Source: Symsagittifera roscoffensis (Eukaryota > Xenacoelomorpha > Acoela > Convolutidae). Taken from it: a DNA stretch of 64,000 nucleotides. Below the pieces are notes generated by a model. The model was not told where the DNA came from. It saw only the letters and a list, made by a program, of their open reading frames with translations, and did not search any database. The DNA is taken from assembly GCF_963678635.1 (NCBI RefSeq), contig NC_087063.1, forward strand, positions 49,425,220 to 49,489,219. Direction: 5' to 3'. The first letter of the stretch is position 1. Every line of letters begins with the position of its first letter. The position numbers and the translations under genes were made by a program. Shown in pieces: positions 42,788 to 53,251 of the stretch.

Positions 42788-45700
42788 ATGTCACTGAACA
42801 ATTTAGAAAATAAACAAACAATCGTACTACACAATTGCGAAATAAACAACGAAACATACGATCTCGTAATCACACCACACAAACAAACGATTGGTTATAT
42901 TCGAACAAAACGACAAACAATAAAAAAAATTATAAGTAAACAAAGACAAACTATACGGAAAAGATTTTCAAAGCAAAGAAACGCAGTCTCCGAATCAGAA
43001 GTCAGTAATTTAGATGCACTTTGCAAACTAAAAGAAACAGTAAATAAAAACTACCCAGTTCACGATCAATTATATTTTTCCGATTCAGAAGCCACATCAC
43101 ATTCATCAAAACAAGGAAAAAGTAGAATAAAAAAGATATACAAAAACAAACCAGTACGTTTATACAATTGGAATCAACCAATCAGACACATCGAACATTA
43201 CGCACTAACAGTCATAAAACGAAAAATGAGCCAGAATCCAGGTGATGAAAGTCAAGACGAAAACTCTGTTTTCTCATTTCTCATCAATTCACTCACTGAA
43301 GATAGAGGACAAATACAATTTTGCAATAATCTAATCGCAAATTTGTTCGAACAAGGAATTAGCCCATGTAAAGCAGAATTCCCAGAAATAAAAATCAAAA
43401 GACAAATTGTCGATCATTATTTAAAAGGAATATGTAACCTAAACACAACAATATGGAATTTACACCATAGAACTCAGCACAGCACGTAATTTTTATGGTA
43501 AACATGTTATTCAAACAGACGACCTCGACATAGAATTTTCAAAAGTATTCGCAGAATACATTAAAAACAAACAACACCAAAATTCACAGAGAGCAAATTC
43601 AATATTTACTAACGATGTTTTTGCAATAATATATAGTTTTTTATCCATACTAGAAAAGACAGAAACCGAAAGTACATCACCAGTTCAAACATCAAGACAC
43701 ACGAATGTAAGAAATGAAATTGCCGCATTCTCAACAATCCGTGAATATTTTTCAAGCAATGAAATTTCACAAAATGTTAAACACGACTTACAAAAAATCT
43801 TAGCACAATTCATAATTGACTATTTCAGACATAATATTGATTTAATTGCACTAGCAAGAAAAAAATTTTAGACCTCAAAGTACCAATGATGACACTGTCA
43901 TTGCAGAAAAATCAGATTGTATTTGGGACCCTGATTGGTCTCATCCATTATTCCTGAACATCCCAAAAGACATCTCAAGTCAAGCAATCAGTACAATTTC
44001 CATTCATAAAGACTATCTAAAAGTATTTCCACTTACAATAGATGCAACACCTTTAAACTAGAATTCATTTTTACCCGAGAAAAGACAAAATAATAGCTTA
44101 AATTCAACTGTTGTACAACAGGATAATTTGAATGGAACTGGTAATCTTACACAACAGGATATTCAATTACCATCACATTTTATAAATGAAGAATTAGTAG
44201 AAACAATAGTAACAACTACACAGCAAAGTACATCACCAATACATCCAAACCTTACAACGCCGAAACCTAAAAATCCAACATTACCACAAGTAACATTGCA
44301 ATCTACGGTTAAACCCTCGGTTGCTCCAAAATATTCACAAATGGATTACGAAATACTGAGACCAACGACGAAACCAACACAAAAACAAAGATCATTCACC
44401 AGAAGCAATTTCGCAGAACACAATTATAACTATGTAAATACATCACAAACATCTAAACCTCCTCGTACAAACCCGCAAAACCATTTATTTTCACAACGAC
44501 AAAACTTCCAACAACCAACATAAAACTTAGTAAATTTAAACGATAACCCGCGAATTCCAGAAGACCCGAGTGAAAATTACCCATTTTTTCAACAGAATAA
44601 ACACACTAACCAGCATAACCAGAATAAATATAAAACACCTTATTATACACCTAATTATGTTTCATCAGATGATGACGATTTTTATTACCAAAACCATCAA
44701 CAAAATTTTCAAAATCAAAGATTCCACTCTTATCACGTAAATCAACCACATAATTTTGAACCATATACACGAGAACAACATATGAGACAGCCTAGACAAA
44801 ACCACGCATCTCAAAATAATAATTTTTATTCACAAAACCCAGTTAAAACTGACTATTATCAAGAAACACAAATGCAAAGTGAAATACCACTACCATATTA
44901 TTTACAACAACATGAAATAACAAAAAATCAACTTACAAACTTTTCACAAATGCCAAATGCCGCAGAATCACTACAAAGGACAATGAATCCATACCTAATG
45001 GGTGGATCGTCAATAACATCAAACAAACCATGATGGTATTTACAGGCACAGACCCTGAGCATTCAGTAGAAGATTATTTAAATGCAGTCACAGCAAATTT
45101 AGTTTTAAATATAAGGACCTGAACCAATTAATACACCACTTCACCATAATTGGATACATAGACGCACAGCGTTAATACAAACAACACTTGATAGCGCAGC
45201 TCAAAAATGGTTTTTAGTTTTACCTATAGACATAAAAACAGGTTGGAAAAGATTCACACAGAATTTTTAAAAGTGTTTGATTCTGAAACAAATAAACAAC
45301 ATCAAAAAATTTTATGTAAAAAAATTTGCAGACTACCAAACAAAACAATTAAACAATTGGCAGTTAGAATCGAAACTCTAGTTCGAAAAGCATATTCACT
45401 TAACGCTCATGATTATAAAAACACGAAATGACAGAAATTTTATTGATGACTCTAACACCTCAATTAAGGAAAACAGCTATTAAAAAGAGAGCATCACATC
45501 CCTCTATTCGAGAACGAGATTTAGATTTTAGAAAACTAGTTGATAAACTAGAACAAGCAGAAATCACAATGAAACTCGAAAAAACAGAAAATCTTAAACT
45601 ACAATACGTTAATAGAATCGAAACAAATACTACACATATAATCAACATACAAGATTCTGATGTAGATCTACTTGGAACTGGTAATCTTACACAACAGGAC

Positions 45701-45838
45701 ACTGAAAAAAACACTGAAAAAAACACTGAAATTTTAAACATATATGAGAAAAATCCAAATTTCAAAGTTAAACCATCTTTCAAAAAATGGTGTAATTATT
45801 GCCGAAGATACGGACACAATATTGCCGAATGTAGATAA
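42788..45838 (+). pseudogene. Gag polyprotein with CCHC knuckle, broken
   Basis: Starts MSLNNLENKQ. The first 233 codons are basic; a frameshift near 43475 leads to a further segment ending at 43871, and in-frame stops follow (for example near 44060 and 44521). The middle (44128-45033) is Gln/Asn/Pro-rich and disordered. The capsid-like region (~45040-45600) has FTGTDPEHSVEDYLNAV, FLKVFDSETNKQHQ and KTIKQLAVRIETLVRKAY, resembling the gypsy Gag capsid domain, and is interrupted by frameshifts near 45120 and 45240. A CCHC knuckle CNYCRRYGHNIAEC ends the frame at 45838. Gag would package element RNA. Confidence 0.75.
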
Positions 45839-46556
45839 AAACAACAAGATAACCAGACCAAACCACAAAAGTACAAAGAACCAAATAAATCATTCTATCA
45901 ATACATGTAAAAAAATTGTACCAAACAAAAATATACATAGTAACAACAGCTCTGGTAAATCGCTTCCAAATATTTCAAATTATTCAAGAAACCAGTCACC
46001 CTATATTTCTAGTTATAGAAGTAGGTCACCAGAACAAAAAAGTTCACTAAATTTCTCACAAAATAGAATTAGTCGATCAAATAGTCAAAAAAATCAGTAT
46101 AGAAATAACTATTCACGATCAAATTCAAACAGAAGAGAATATTCGTTTGATACCAGTTCCCAATCAAATTCTAGGAAAAGACACTATTCAAGCGATAGAT
46201 CGCGAAAATCGTCAAACCATAGAAACAGAAACTATTCAAACAATAGGAATAAAAGTTATTCAAATAACCGAAATCAACGTTACCAAACAATAGATCACGA
46301 AACAATTCATACAACAGATCTAATTATCAATGAACAAATAACAATAATTAACATAATAGATCTCGAAAAAATTCACAAAATAGGAATCCAAACTATAAAA
46401 ATCAACAAAGAAATTATTCTCAATCTCCTCATAGAAATAATAATCGCTACTCCGATTCCCAACACAAATATAGAAGCAACACACCAAAACATCAAAGACA
46501 AATTAATCAGGTACAAACAATTGTGGAAACAACTTCAGACCCCCTGGTATCGATGA
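45744..46556 (+). CDS. Arg/Ser/Asn-rich Gag tail in the +1 frame
   Basis: This 270-codon frame overlaps the end of the CCHC frame. The part from ~45840 is Ser/Arg/Asn-rich with RSRSPEQ, NRRE and SNNRNKSYSNNRN repeats. The CCHC frame stops at once after the knuckle, so the RS tail needs a +1 shift there, either programmed or a one-base lesion. RS tails in gag bind RNA. The last ~80 codons are Ile/Thr/Asn-rich and may be out of the true frame. Confidence 0.5.
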   Translation: MRKIQISKLNHLSKNGVIIAEDTDTILPNVDKNNKITRPNHKSTKNQINHSINTCKKIVPNKNIHSNNSSGKSLPNISNYSRNQSPYISSYRSRSPEQKSSLNFSQNRISRSNSQKNQYRNNYSRSNSNRREYSFDTSSQSNSRKRHYSSDRSRKSSNHRNRNYSNNRNKSYSNNRNQRYQTIDHETIHTTDLIINEQITIINIIDLEKIHKIGIQTIKINKEIILNLLIEIIIATPIPNTNIEATHQNIKDKLIRYKQLWKQLQTPWYR

Positions 46557-49500
46557 TACAGAAAGTACTGAATTACAATTAAATCACAATAATTGTGAAT
46601 CAACAAACAGCGAAAACGATACAAATAATACCGTCTTAGTTAATATAATTACAGTTGAAGATGATTACGAACCTATTATATATATGAACAACCCTTCACT
46701 TCACGTATTTATGAAAATCAATTAGAACTCCTTCAAAATTACTACATTAGACCTATTAGTAATAATGTACCAGTTGTACAAGAAGTAAATATTAACACTG
46801 TAATTAAACCCAAAAAAGACGAAGTACAAAGCTCAAGTACAAACCACATTTATCAAAATATACAAAAAGAACAGCCAAGAGAAAATTTTGGACAATTCCA
46901 TTCTCTTAGAAAGTCCAAAAAAATAAAGAATTTCAATAAATTTTGGAAAAATCCAACTTTTCCTTGTCCCCACTAGAACAATGGAACAAAACAAAATCCT
47001 AAACAAACCATTTAAACAAACATTCCACATAACAGATATTAAACACAATATCATTGGCATACCGTTTGTAACTAAATATACTCCCACAATAAAGATCCTA
47101 AAAAGTAAACTTCATATAAAAGACAAGTACACAAGAATGAAGAACACATCCTTAACATTCTTTCAAAGATTAAACAAACAACCACCATTTTTCTCTAAAT
47201 TTTACCCTATATACAATCAGGAACGAAAAAACCTGAAACCACTATCAGGAAAAGTATATAACATTTCAATCAAACAAGTTCACCAGTATGATAAAAACCA
47301 AAACAAACAACATCTCTTCATGTCAGACCTTGAATTTAAACCCATTCTTAAATTTTTTTGAATAAGAATTTCATCCATAAAATACACGAAACATTCAAAC
47401 TCCGATATTATTTCATTACATGTATATAACAATTCACCATATCAGATAACATTACCTCTAGGTTTCTTAGGCTACTGTGAAACAAATGCCACAACTTTAC
47501 CCACAAACGAAGTAGCATATCGAGTCAACAATATTTTACAATTACTAAACATATGCCAATCAACAATTCTTGATGAAGAATTATCAATAAACAATATAAT
47601 AAGCAACGAAAAAAGAAACACAGATTATTTCACAAAAACACCATATTTTAAACCAACGTTTAAAATATCACGTTATACAGAAGAGCAACAAAAGTTTCTA
47701 ACAATGTTGAATTTTCAACATTCTCAAATAACACAAAACGAATTCGACAAATTAGCCAAACTACTATTAAAATATCCAACAGTTTGTGCAACATCCAAAC
47801 ATCAAAAAACAAAGAGCAAGCAAAGTACCAATACACTTACATGCTAAAGTAAACAGATTACTTGACACTTTAGAACAATATATGATTATACCTCCAGTAA
47901 ATAAAGAGGAACAACCAAAAGGTAACACTTTTATCAACCCAGTTATCATCCTAGCTAAAGGAGAATCACTAAAAATAGTTCTAGACGCTAGATATCTCAA
48001 TTCCCTAATAGATGAATCTAAATGCAATTGGCCTGTTGAACCCATTCAAGTAATCCTAACAAAAATAAATAGTAAATATTTCACAACCGCAGACATGAAT
48101 AGCGCATACAATCAAATGCCATTAGATGAACAATCACGACGGCTAACACAATTCGTTATTGGAAATCAACAATACGAATTCAACAGATTTTTCTGTGGAA
48201 TATCCATAGGACCAGCAGCTTTTTCAGCTTTTATGAGTAAAATTTTTAGACCACTTATACTCAAGAAAAAGCAATCACATATTTGGAGGATGTTTTCATG
48301 CAATCACAAACTAAAGATGAAATACTCAAAAATGAAAACATGAAAGCAGCTCCAGACAAATCACATTTTTTTCTAACACGCGTAAAGTTTCTTGGACACA
48401 TTATTGAAAGAAACACTATAACTCCATTAAAATCACGCATAGATGCAATTCAAAAACTTCAACAACCCACAAATAAAAAGAAAATCCAAAAATTCCTTGG
48501 AATGTTAGGTTTGCTCAGTAAATATGTATACAAAATGCAATTATACTTAAGACCTTTCTATAACATCCTTAGACAGCAAAATAACTTTGAATGGACTACC
48601 GAACATCAAACACGATTTGAAAAAATTAAAAAACTGCTAACAGAACAAATATCAAATACAATCCCAAATCCAAATCAACCATTCTACGCAATTAGCGATG
48701 CTTCGAATTTTGGCATCGGCGCAGAATTACTACAATCACACAGTGGAACAAATAAGATGAATCCTATATCAGCAAACTCTCGCTTATTTACACAAGCCGA
48801 ACTACGACTTTCTACTCTCATGAGAGAATGCACAGCTATAATATACACACAAAAAATAATACCCAACAAAAAACAATAAAACAACAACCACACAAAAAAG
48901 ATCCTTTCCCATTAATAGAAAAAGAAAATTTAACTGACATTATAAATTTTTCAGGACCACCGAACAAATGATTTAAAATACACAGTAAGTCAAATTTTCG
49001 ACCTTCACGACCCACTCGACACAATTACCCTATCAAAATTAGAAGTCGAAAATTTTTTTCTACCACCAACAGAAAAACTTACACTTGAACTTTTAAAACA
49101 ATATCAAAATTTCGACCCAGTAATTAGGCAACTAAAATCATGGCACAAATATAAAACAAAGCCAGCAAAAGCTGATACCACAATTTTAGGAAACAAAACA
49201 CTCCTCCGATATTTCCGAAAATTTAATAACACAACAATCAATGAATATACAGATCTTTTAGACTATCAATTAAATGATTCTAAAGTTCCCTGTCTTACTT
49301 TAAGTATGATACTAAAAGCATTTAACATCCCCCATACACAAAATTCAAAAGGACACTCAGGACACTACAATTATTACAAAAATATCAAAATTTTGACCCT
49401 GTTATTAGACAACTCAAATCATGGAACAAATATAAAACAAAGCCAGCAAAAGCTGATGCAACAATATTAGGAAATAAAACACTCCTCCGATACTTTAGAA

Positions 49501-51099
49501 AATCTAATAGTACAACTATAAATGAAAACACAGATCTTTTAGAATATCAAACACCCATTTTAAAATACCCTGTCTTCCCCTCACTATGATGTTAATAGCA
49601 TTCAACATATCACACACACAAAATACAAAAGGACACTCAGGATCAGGAAAGACATATTCGAATTTTACACAAACTTTTTACTTCCCAAATGCATTAATTT
49701 GGATTAAAGTTTTATGCAACGCTTGCATAATACGTCAATTGAATAAACCTTATCCAAATCAAAAACATATAGTACCAAAACAAGATTTTAAAGGACAAAG
49801 TCTATATTTCAACCATAGAATTTCATTTGACGCAAAAGGACCAATTTCACCATCCTCCGAAGGAAATTCTTATATTATGGTCATTGTTGATGCATTTACG
49901 CAATACGTAGCGCTCAACCCAGTACCACATTGTAATGCTTATTACGCATACACAACACTTTACGAACATTGGATAGCTAAATTCGGACTACCCAAATTAC
50001 TAGTCACAGATAATGGCACAGAATTTATAAATAATGAAATCATCACATTATGCCACCTCTATAATATCAAACATAAACCACGTACATCTCATGCACCATG
50101 GACAAATGCATTAGTCGAAGGTATGAACCGTTCACTACAAGAATTTCTTCGATGTATCATTAATGGAAATGATACACGATAAACTGAATGGTCAGCAGAT
50201 GTAAAGCTAATCCCCTTATCTTATAATTCACAAATCACAACAAATCTAGGAATGTCACCATACGAAATGGTTTTAATCAAAAACCACGAAAACCATTTAT
50301 GTTTACAGCAAATGCCCACAAAAATACACAAGGATATTGTCAACCAAATAAAAATTCAATTTGTTATAGTCTACCACTACATACACATGATGAGGACCAC
50401 TTTCATCACCCACAAATTTTAAAATTAGCTTCCGGTACACATACCGAATGGATTTTAAATAGAGATAAAAAACATAATGAAATCTACCAAAAAGTAACAT
50501 AGAAGGCAAAATATAAACAACCAAATTGATTCACGCTTCATGCCAGCCACAGAATTAAAAATTGGATCATTTGTTTCAAAATCTAATTTCAATGCACAAA
50601 AAAAATCTCCAAAAAATTACAACCACTTCGAAAAGGACCCTACCCAATAATTGATAAACCTACTGAATTAACATACAAACTTACTGACTCCAGCAAAAAG
50701 GAAATTGTTCAACACCGTAACAATCTGTTACCTTATTATCCAAAAGAATACGCACTCCGCGATTTAACTCAATTATATTCCTTCACAGGCTTACACATCT
50801 TTCAAAACAATCCACAAACGCAACAAATCAAAACGTTAATACCAATAAAAATCAAAAAACAATCCAACAGCAAAACGCAAACCCTCAATTATCGAACACA
50901 CCAGAACCAAAAATATCTCAAAAAGAAAGAAAAAATAGAAAAATGACAGAAAAAATCTTAGCACAGGATCAACAGCAAAAATCCGAACATAGAGAATCAT
51001 CACGACTTAGAAATCAACCACGAAAAAACTACAAGACATTCATCCCACAATCTAAAATATTTAAAAAAGTTGAATTTCAAAAACAACTTTTATCTTGAT
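46557..51099 (+). pseudogene. Pol polyprotein (protease region, RT, RNase H, integrase), broken
   Basis: A protease-like C-terminal segment with IKHNIIGIPFVTKY sits at ~47040; the Asp-Thr/Ser-Gly site was not found. The RT (47786-48600) shows NPVIILAKGESLKIVLDARY, TADMNSAYNQMPL and FFCGISIGPAAFSAFM, then the catalytic box as YLED near 48276 in another frame. RNase H starts with ISDASNFGIG and AELRLSTLMRECTAI but is cut off at 48879 before its later catalytic residues. The integrase frame 49586-50182 has a His10/His17/Cys44/Cys47 zinc site and Asp82, Asp142, Glu178 (DD35E). A GPY/F module KGPYPIIDKPTELTYKL lies at ~50632-50700, and the frame ends near 51099. At least four frameshifts and several stops. 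Confidence 0.85.
49082..49641 (+). repeat. Internal 281 bp tandem duplication in pol
   Basis: Two copies, 49082-49361 and 49362-49641, share ATATCAAAAT (49101 and 49382), CAAAGCCAGCAAAAGCTGAT, AAAACACTCCTCCGATA and AAAGGACACTCAGGA. They span the RNase H-integrase linker and the first half of the zinc site. They differ at perhaps 15 percent of positions, so this duplication is older than the env cassette duplication. Confidence 0.85.
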
Positions 51100-51929
51100 T
51101 AACGTCAATATTCTTTTTAATCATTTTAAATTTTCACATTTCTGTAATAACATGCTGAAAATAAACTCGGTAAGTTCTAGTTCAAATTCAGCCAATAGAA
51201 ACTATACAAATTGTCACCTTTTTATCTCTAACACAAATTCATTAACCATGCGACAGATATCAATCTCCAGGCATATCTATAACTATAACTTTACAATCTC
51301 CAGGTCAAAAATAAGCAACTTGCTAAAACTTGACAAGTAAAACAAACACTACTTCAATATTACAACCCTCCCCTATCAAATAATGCAAAAATCAACATTA
51401 TTTTCCCAACTCAGACCTCAAAAACCCTCCAACCAAAATGGCAAATTAGCCTAAAGCAAAAAACACCCATGATCATTTGGCCTAAAGTACAAATATTTCA
51501 AAGATACCCCCAATTACCCAACAAATAAAAACAAAACTATGAAGACCTCCCGAACACCATAAAAGTACACCCTCAACAATAATTGACAAAATTGAACCCA
51601 CTTGTCAAAAAATCAATAAAAAATCCGATCACACTTGAACTTCGCCTCAGAACTTTAAAAAATATTCGACGAAACAAATCATTTCTTAAATGCTTCTTTC
51701 TATAACAGTTGATAACTTAAAACGAAAATTTTCAAACCTTTTCACAAAATTTTCTACTCTATTTAAATTTTTGCTATTCTTTTTCATTTAAACTTTTGAA
51801 TCTCTAATAATCCTTTCTATAATTTTTTGCAATCTTTTATTAATTTTCTATTCCCTATTTGAAATATACTTCCAACTTTCCCAAATCCTTGACCACATCT
51901 ACAGGTACGAAAACATAAAATCAATTTAA
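51100..51929 (+). other. Non-coding spacer between pol and the 3' gene region
   Basis: No supported gene. One 81-codon frame (51095-51340) is Ser/Asn-rich with no motif. Short AT-rich and pyrimidine tracts could hold splice signals for downstream genes (for example CATCTACAG ending at 51904). Confidence 0.4.
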
Positions 51930-52118
51930 ATGATACGAACCATTTTTAGTCGAAAAGATATTTTTCTTTTATTCATAATTTTTCTCACCTTTTTAATATC
52001 CCTAATCATGACAATGTGCAAATGTATAAAAAAGGCAATAGTCACATTCGCCTTAGCAACTATTCTTTCGATACTTTTTATTGAAGAATTTTATAACAAA
52101 CGTAAATTTTCCCAATAA
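51930..52118 (+). CDS. Small hydrophobic protein with one or two membrane segments
   Basis: 62 codons starting MIRTIFSRKDIFLLFIIFL. Residues ~12-30 and ~40-53 are strongly hydrophobic (LLFIIFLTFLISLIM, and FALATILSILFI), separated by a CKCIKK linker, with a basic C-terminus. It is plus-strand, between pol and the P/S/T-rich ORF. It could be a small viral-type membrane protein or chance AT-rich coding; there is no second copy in the window to test conservation. Confidence 0.35.
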   Translation: MIRTIFSRKDIFLLFIIFLTFLISLIMTMCKCIKKAIVTFALATILSILFIEEFYNKRKFSQ

Positions 52119-52149
52119 GAATTAAACACTCAAATACCTTTTCAAAATC

Positions 52150-53170
52150 GCTAATCAATCACCAACAAACCAGCCCCCACCAACAACATCCCAAGACAAT
52201 CCATTAACACCTATAACTGCCAACAATCCCCAACCATCAACACGAATTTCTATTCAAGACAATCCATACACATTTGAAAAACGACACGCACGATTATCTG
52301 AACCATTAGAACCAGTTAATCGCCAAGTATCTTTAAGCGAACCAACATATAATTTATATCACACCTTACAACAAGATCTTAATCGAGTAAGACATATTAG
52401 CCAAAATTAAAATACAACCGAAATAAGTAGACAAATTATACATCTAAGAAGAAATAGAAATTTTTTAAACCCCCAGAGTTCATTTTAACATACCCCAACC
52501 GCTAACACCAACTACCTCAGAACTTTCAAGCAGTACAATACCAGAAACTCCCACACTTGCTTCACAACATAGCATCTCAAATATTCCATCAGACTATCTA
52601 GGTTCAACTGCAACATCCGAACAAATTGAGAAAATCCTTTTTACCCCCACACACCACCGAAAGACCACCATATTGGACAACACACTCATATACTCAAGGT
52701 GAACGAAATTTAGTGAAAGAACCAATAAATATTTCTTCTGATACAACATTATCATTACTGCCAGAAACACTTTCACTTCCATCAACACCATCTTTAAGTC
52801 AAATTTCACCAACATGTTTCCCCCTTAATTTCCCCCCCCCCCCCCAATCTTGACGCTAGATACCAAGAACAATCATCGACCAATACCCACCTATGGTTAG
52901 ATTGGAATACTTTCGTAGCACCTCCCCCACTATTTGGACAACGTCAAGAAAGTAGCCGACTCCCCAATTGGGCACTAAATAGATTACAGTATAGACAAGA
53001 TATTCACAAAGATATTCAAGAACACAATATTCAAATACTTCAACAAAATAGTCTCCAATTAAAGTTTGAAATCACAGTCAGACTTAATAATATTGTTCAA
53101 CACCCTTTTCCCCTAAGTCCACCGATTGTAACAGCTCAATCATTACCTCCCGTCTTTTATAACAACTGAA
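52150..53170 (+). pseudogene. P/S/T-rich ORF of unknown function, copy 1, broken
   Basis: Successive open pieces in shifting frames: 52150-52410 (KRHARLSEPLEPVNRQ), ~52485-52640 (SELSSSTIPETPTLAS), 52626-52853 (LSLLPETLSLPSTPSLSQ), and after a C14 run ~52880-53168 (WLDWNTFVAPPPLFGQ, LPNWALNRLQYRQDIHKDIQ). The last block recurs almost unchanged at 62170-62477, showing it is a conserved part of the element. The C-run at 52832-52845 probably causes one frameshift, or is a sequencing artefact. No known domain. Confidence 0.45.
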
Positions 53171-53251
53171 TTCATATAAAAATACGACAGATATACCAAA
53201 AAGACAATTGGGTATATCACGTTTTATAACCCGTACTCAGGATTATCATAC

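Noticed and set aside
45460-45783. 107-codon hydrophobic-looking minus-strand ORF
   Set aside because: Antisense shadow of gag; the plus strand carries the CCHC motif.
52832-52845. C14 run as a programmed frameshift site
   Set aside because: A long homopolymer is more likely slippage or sequencing error, and neighbouring frames are already broken elsewhere.
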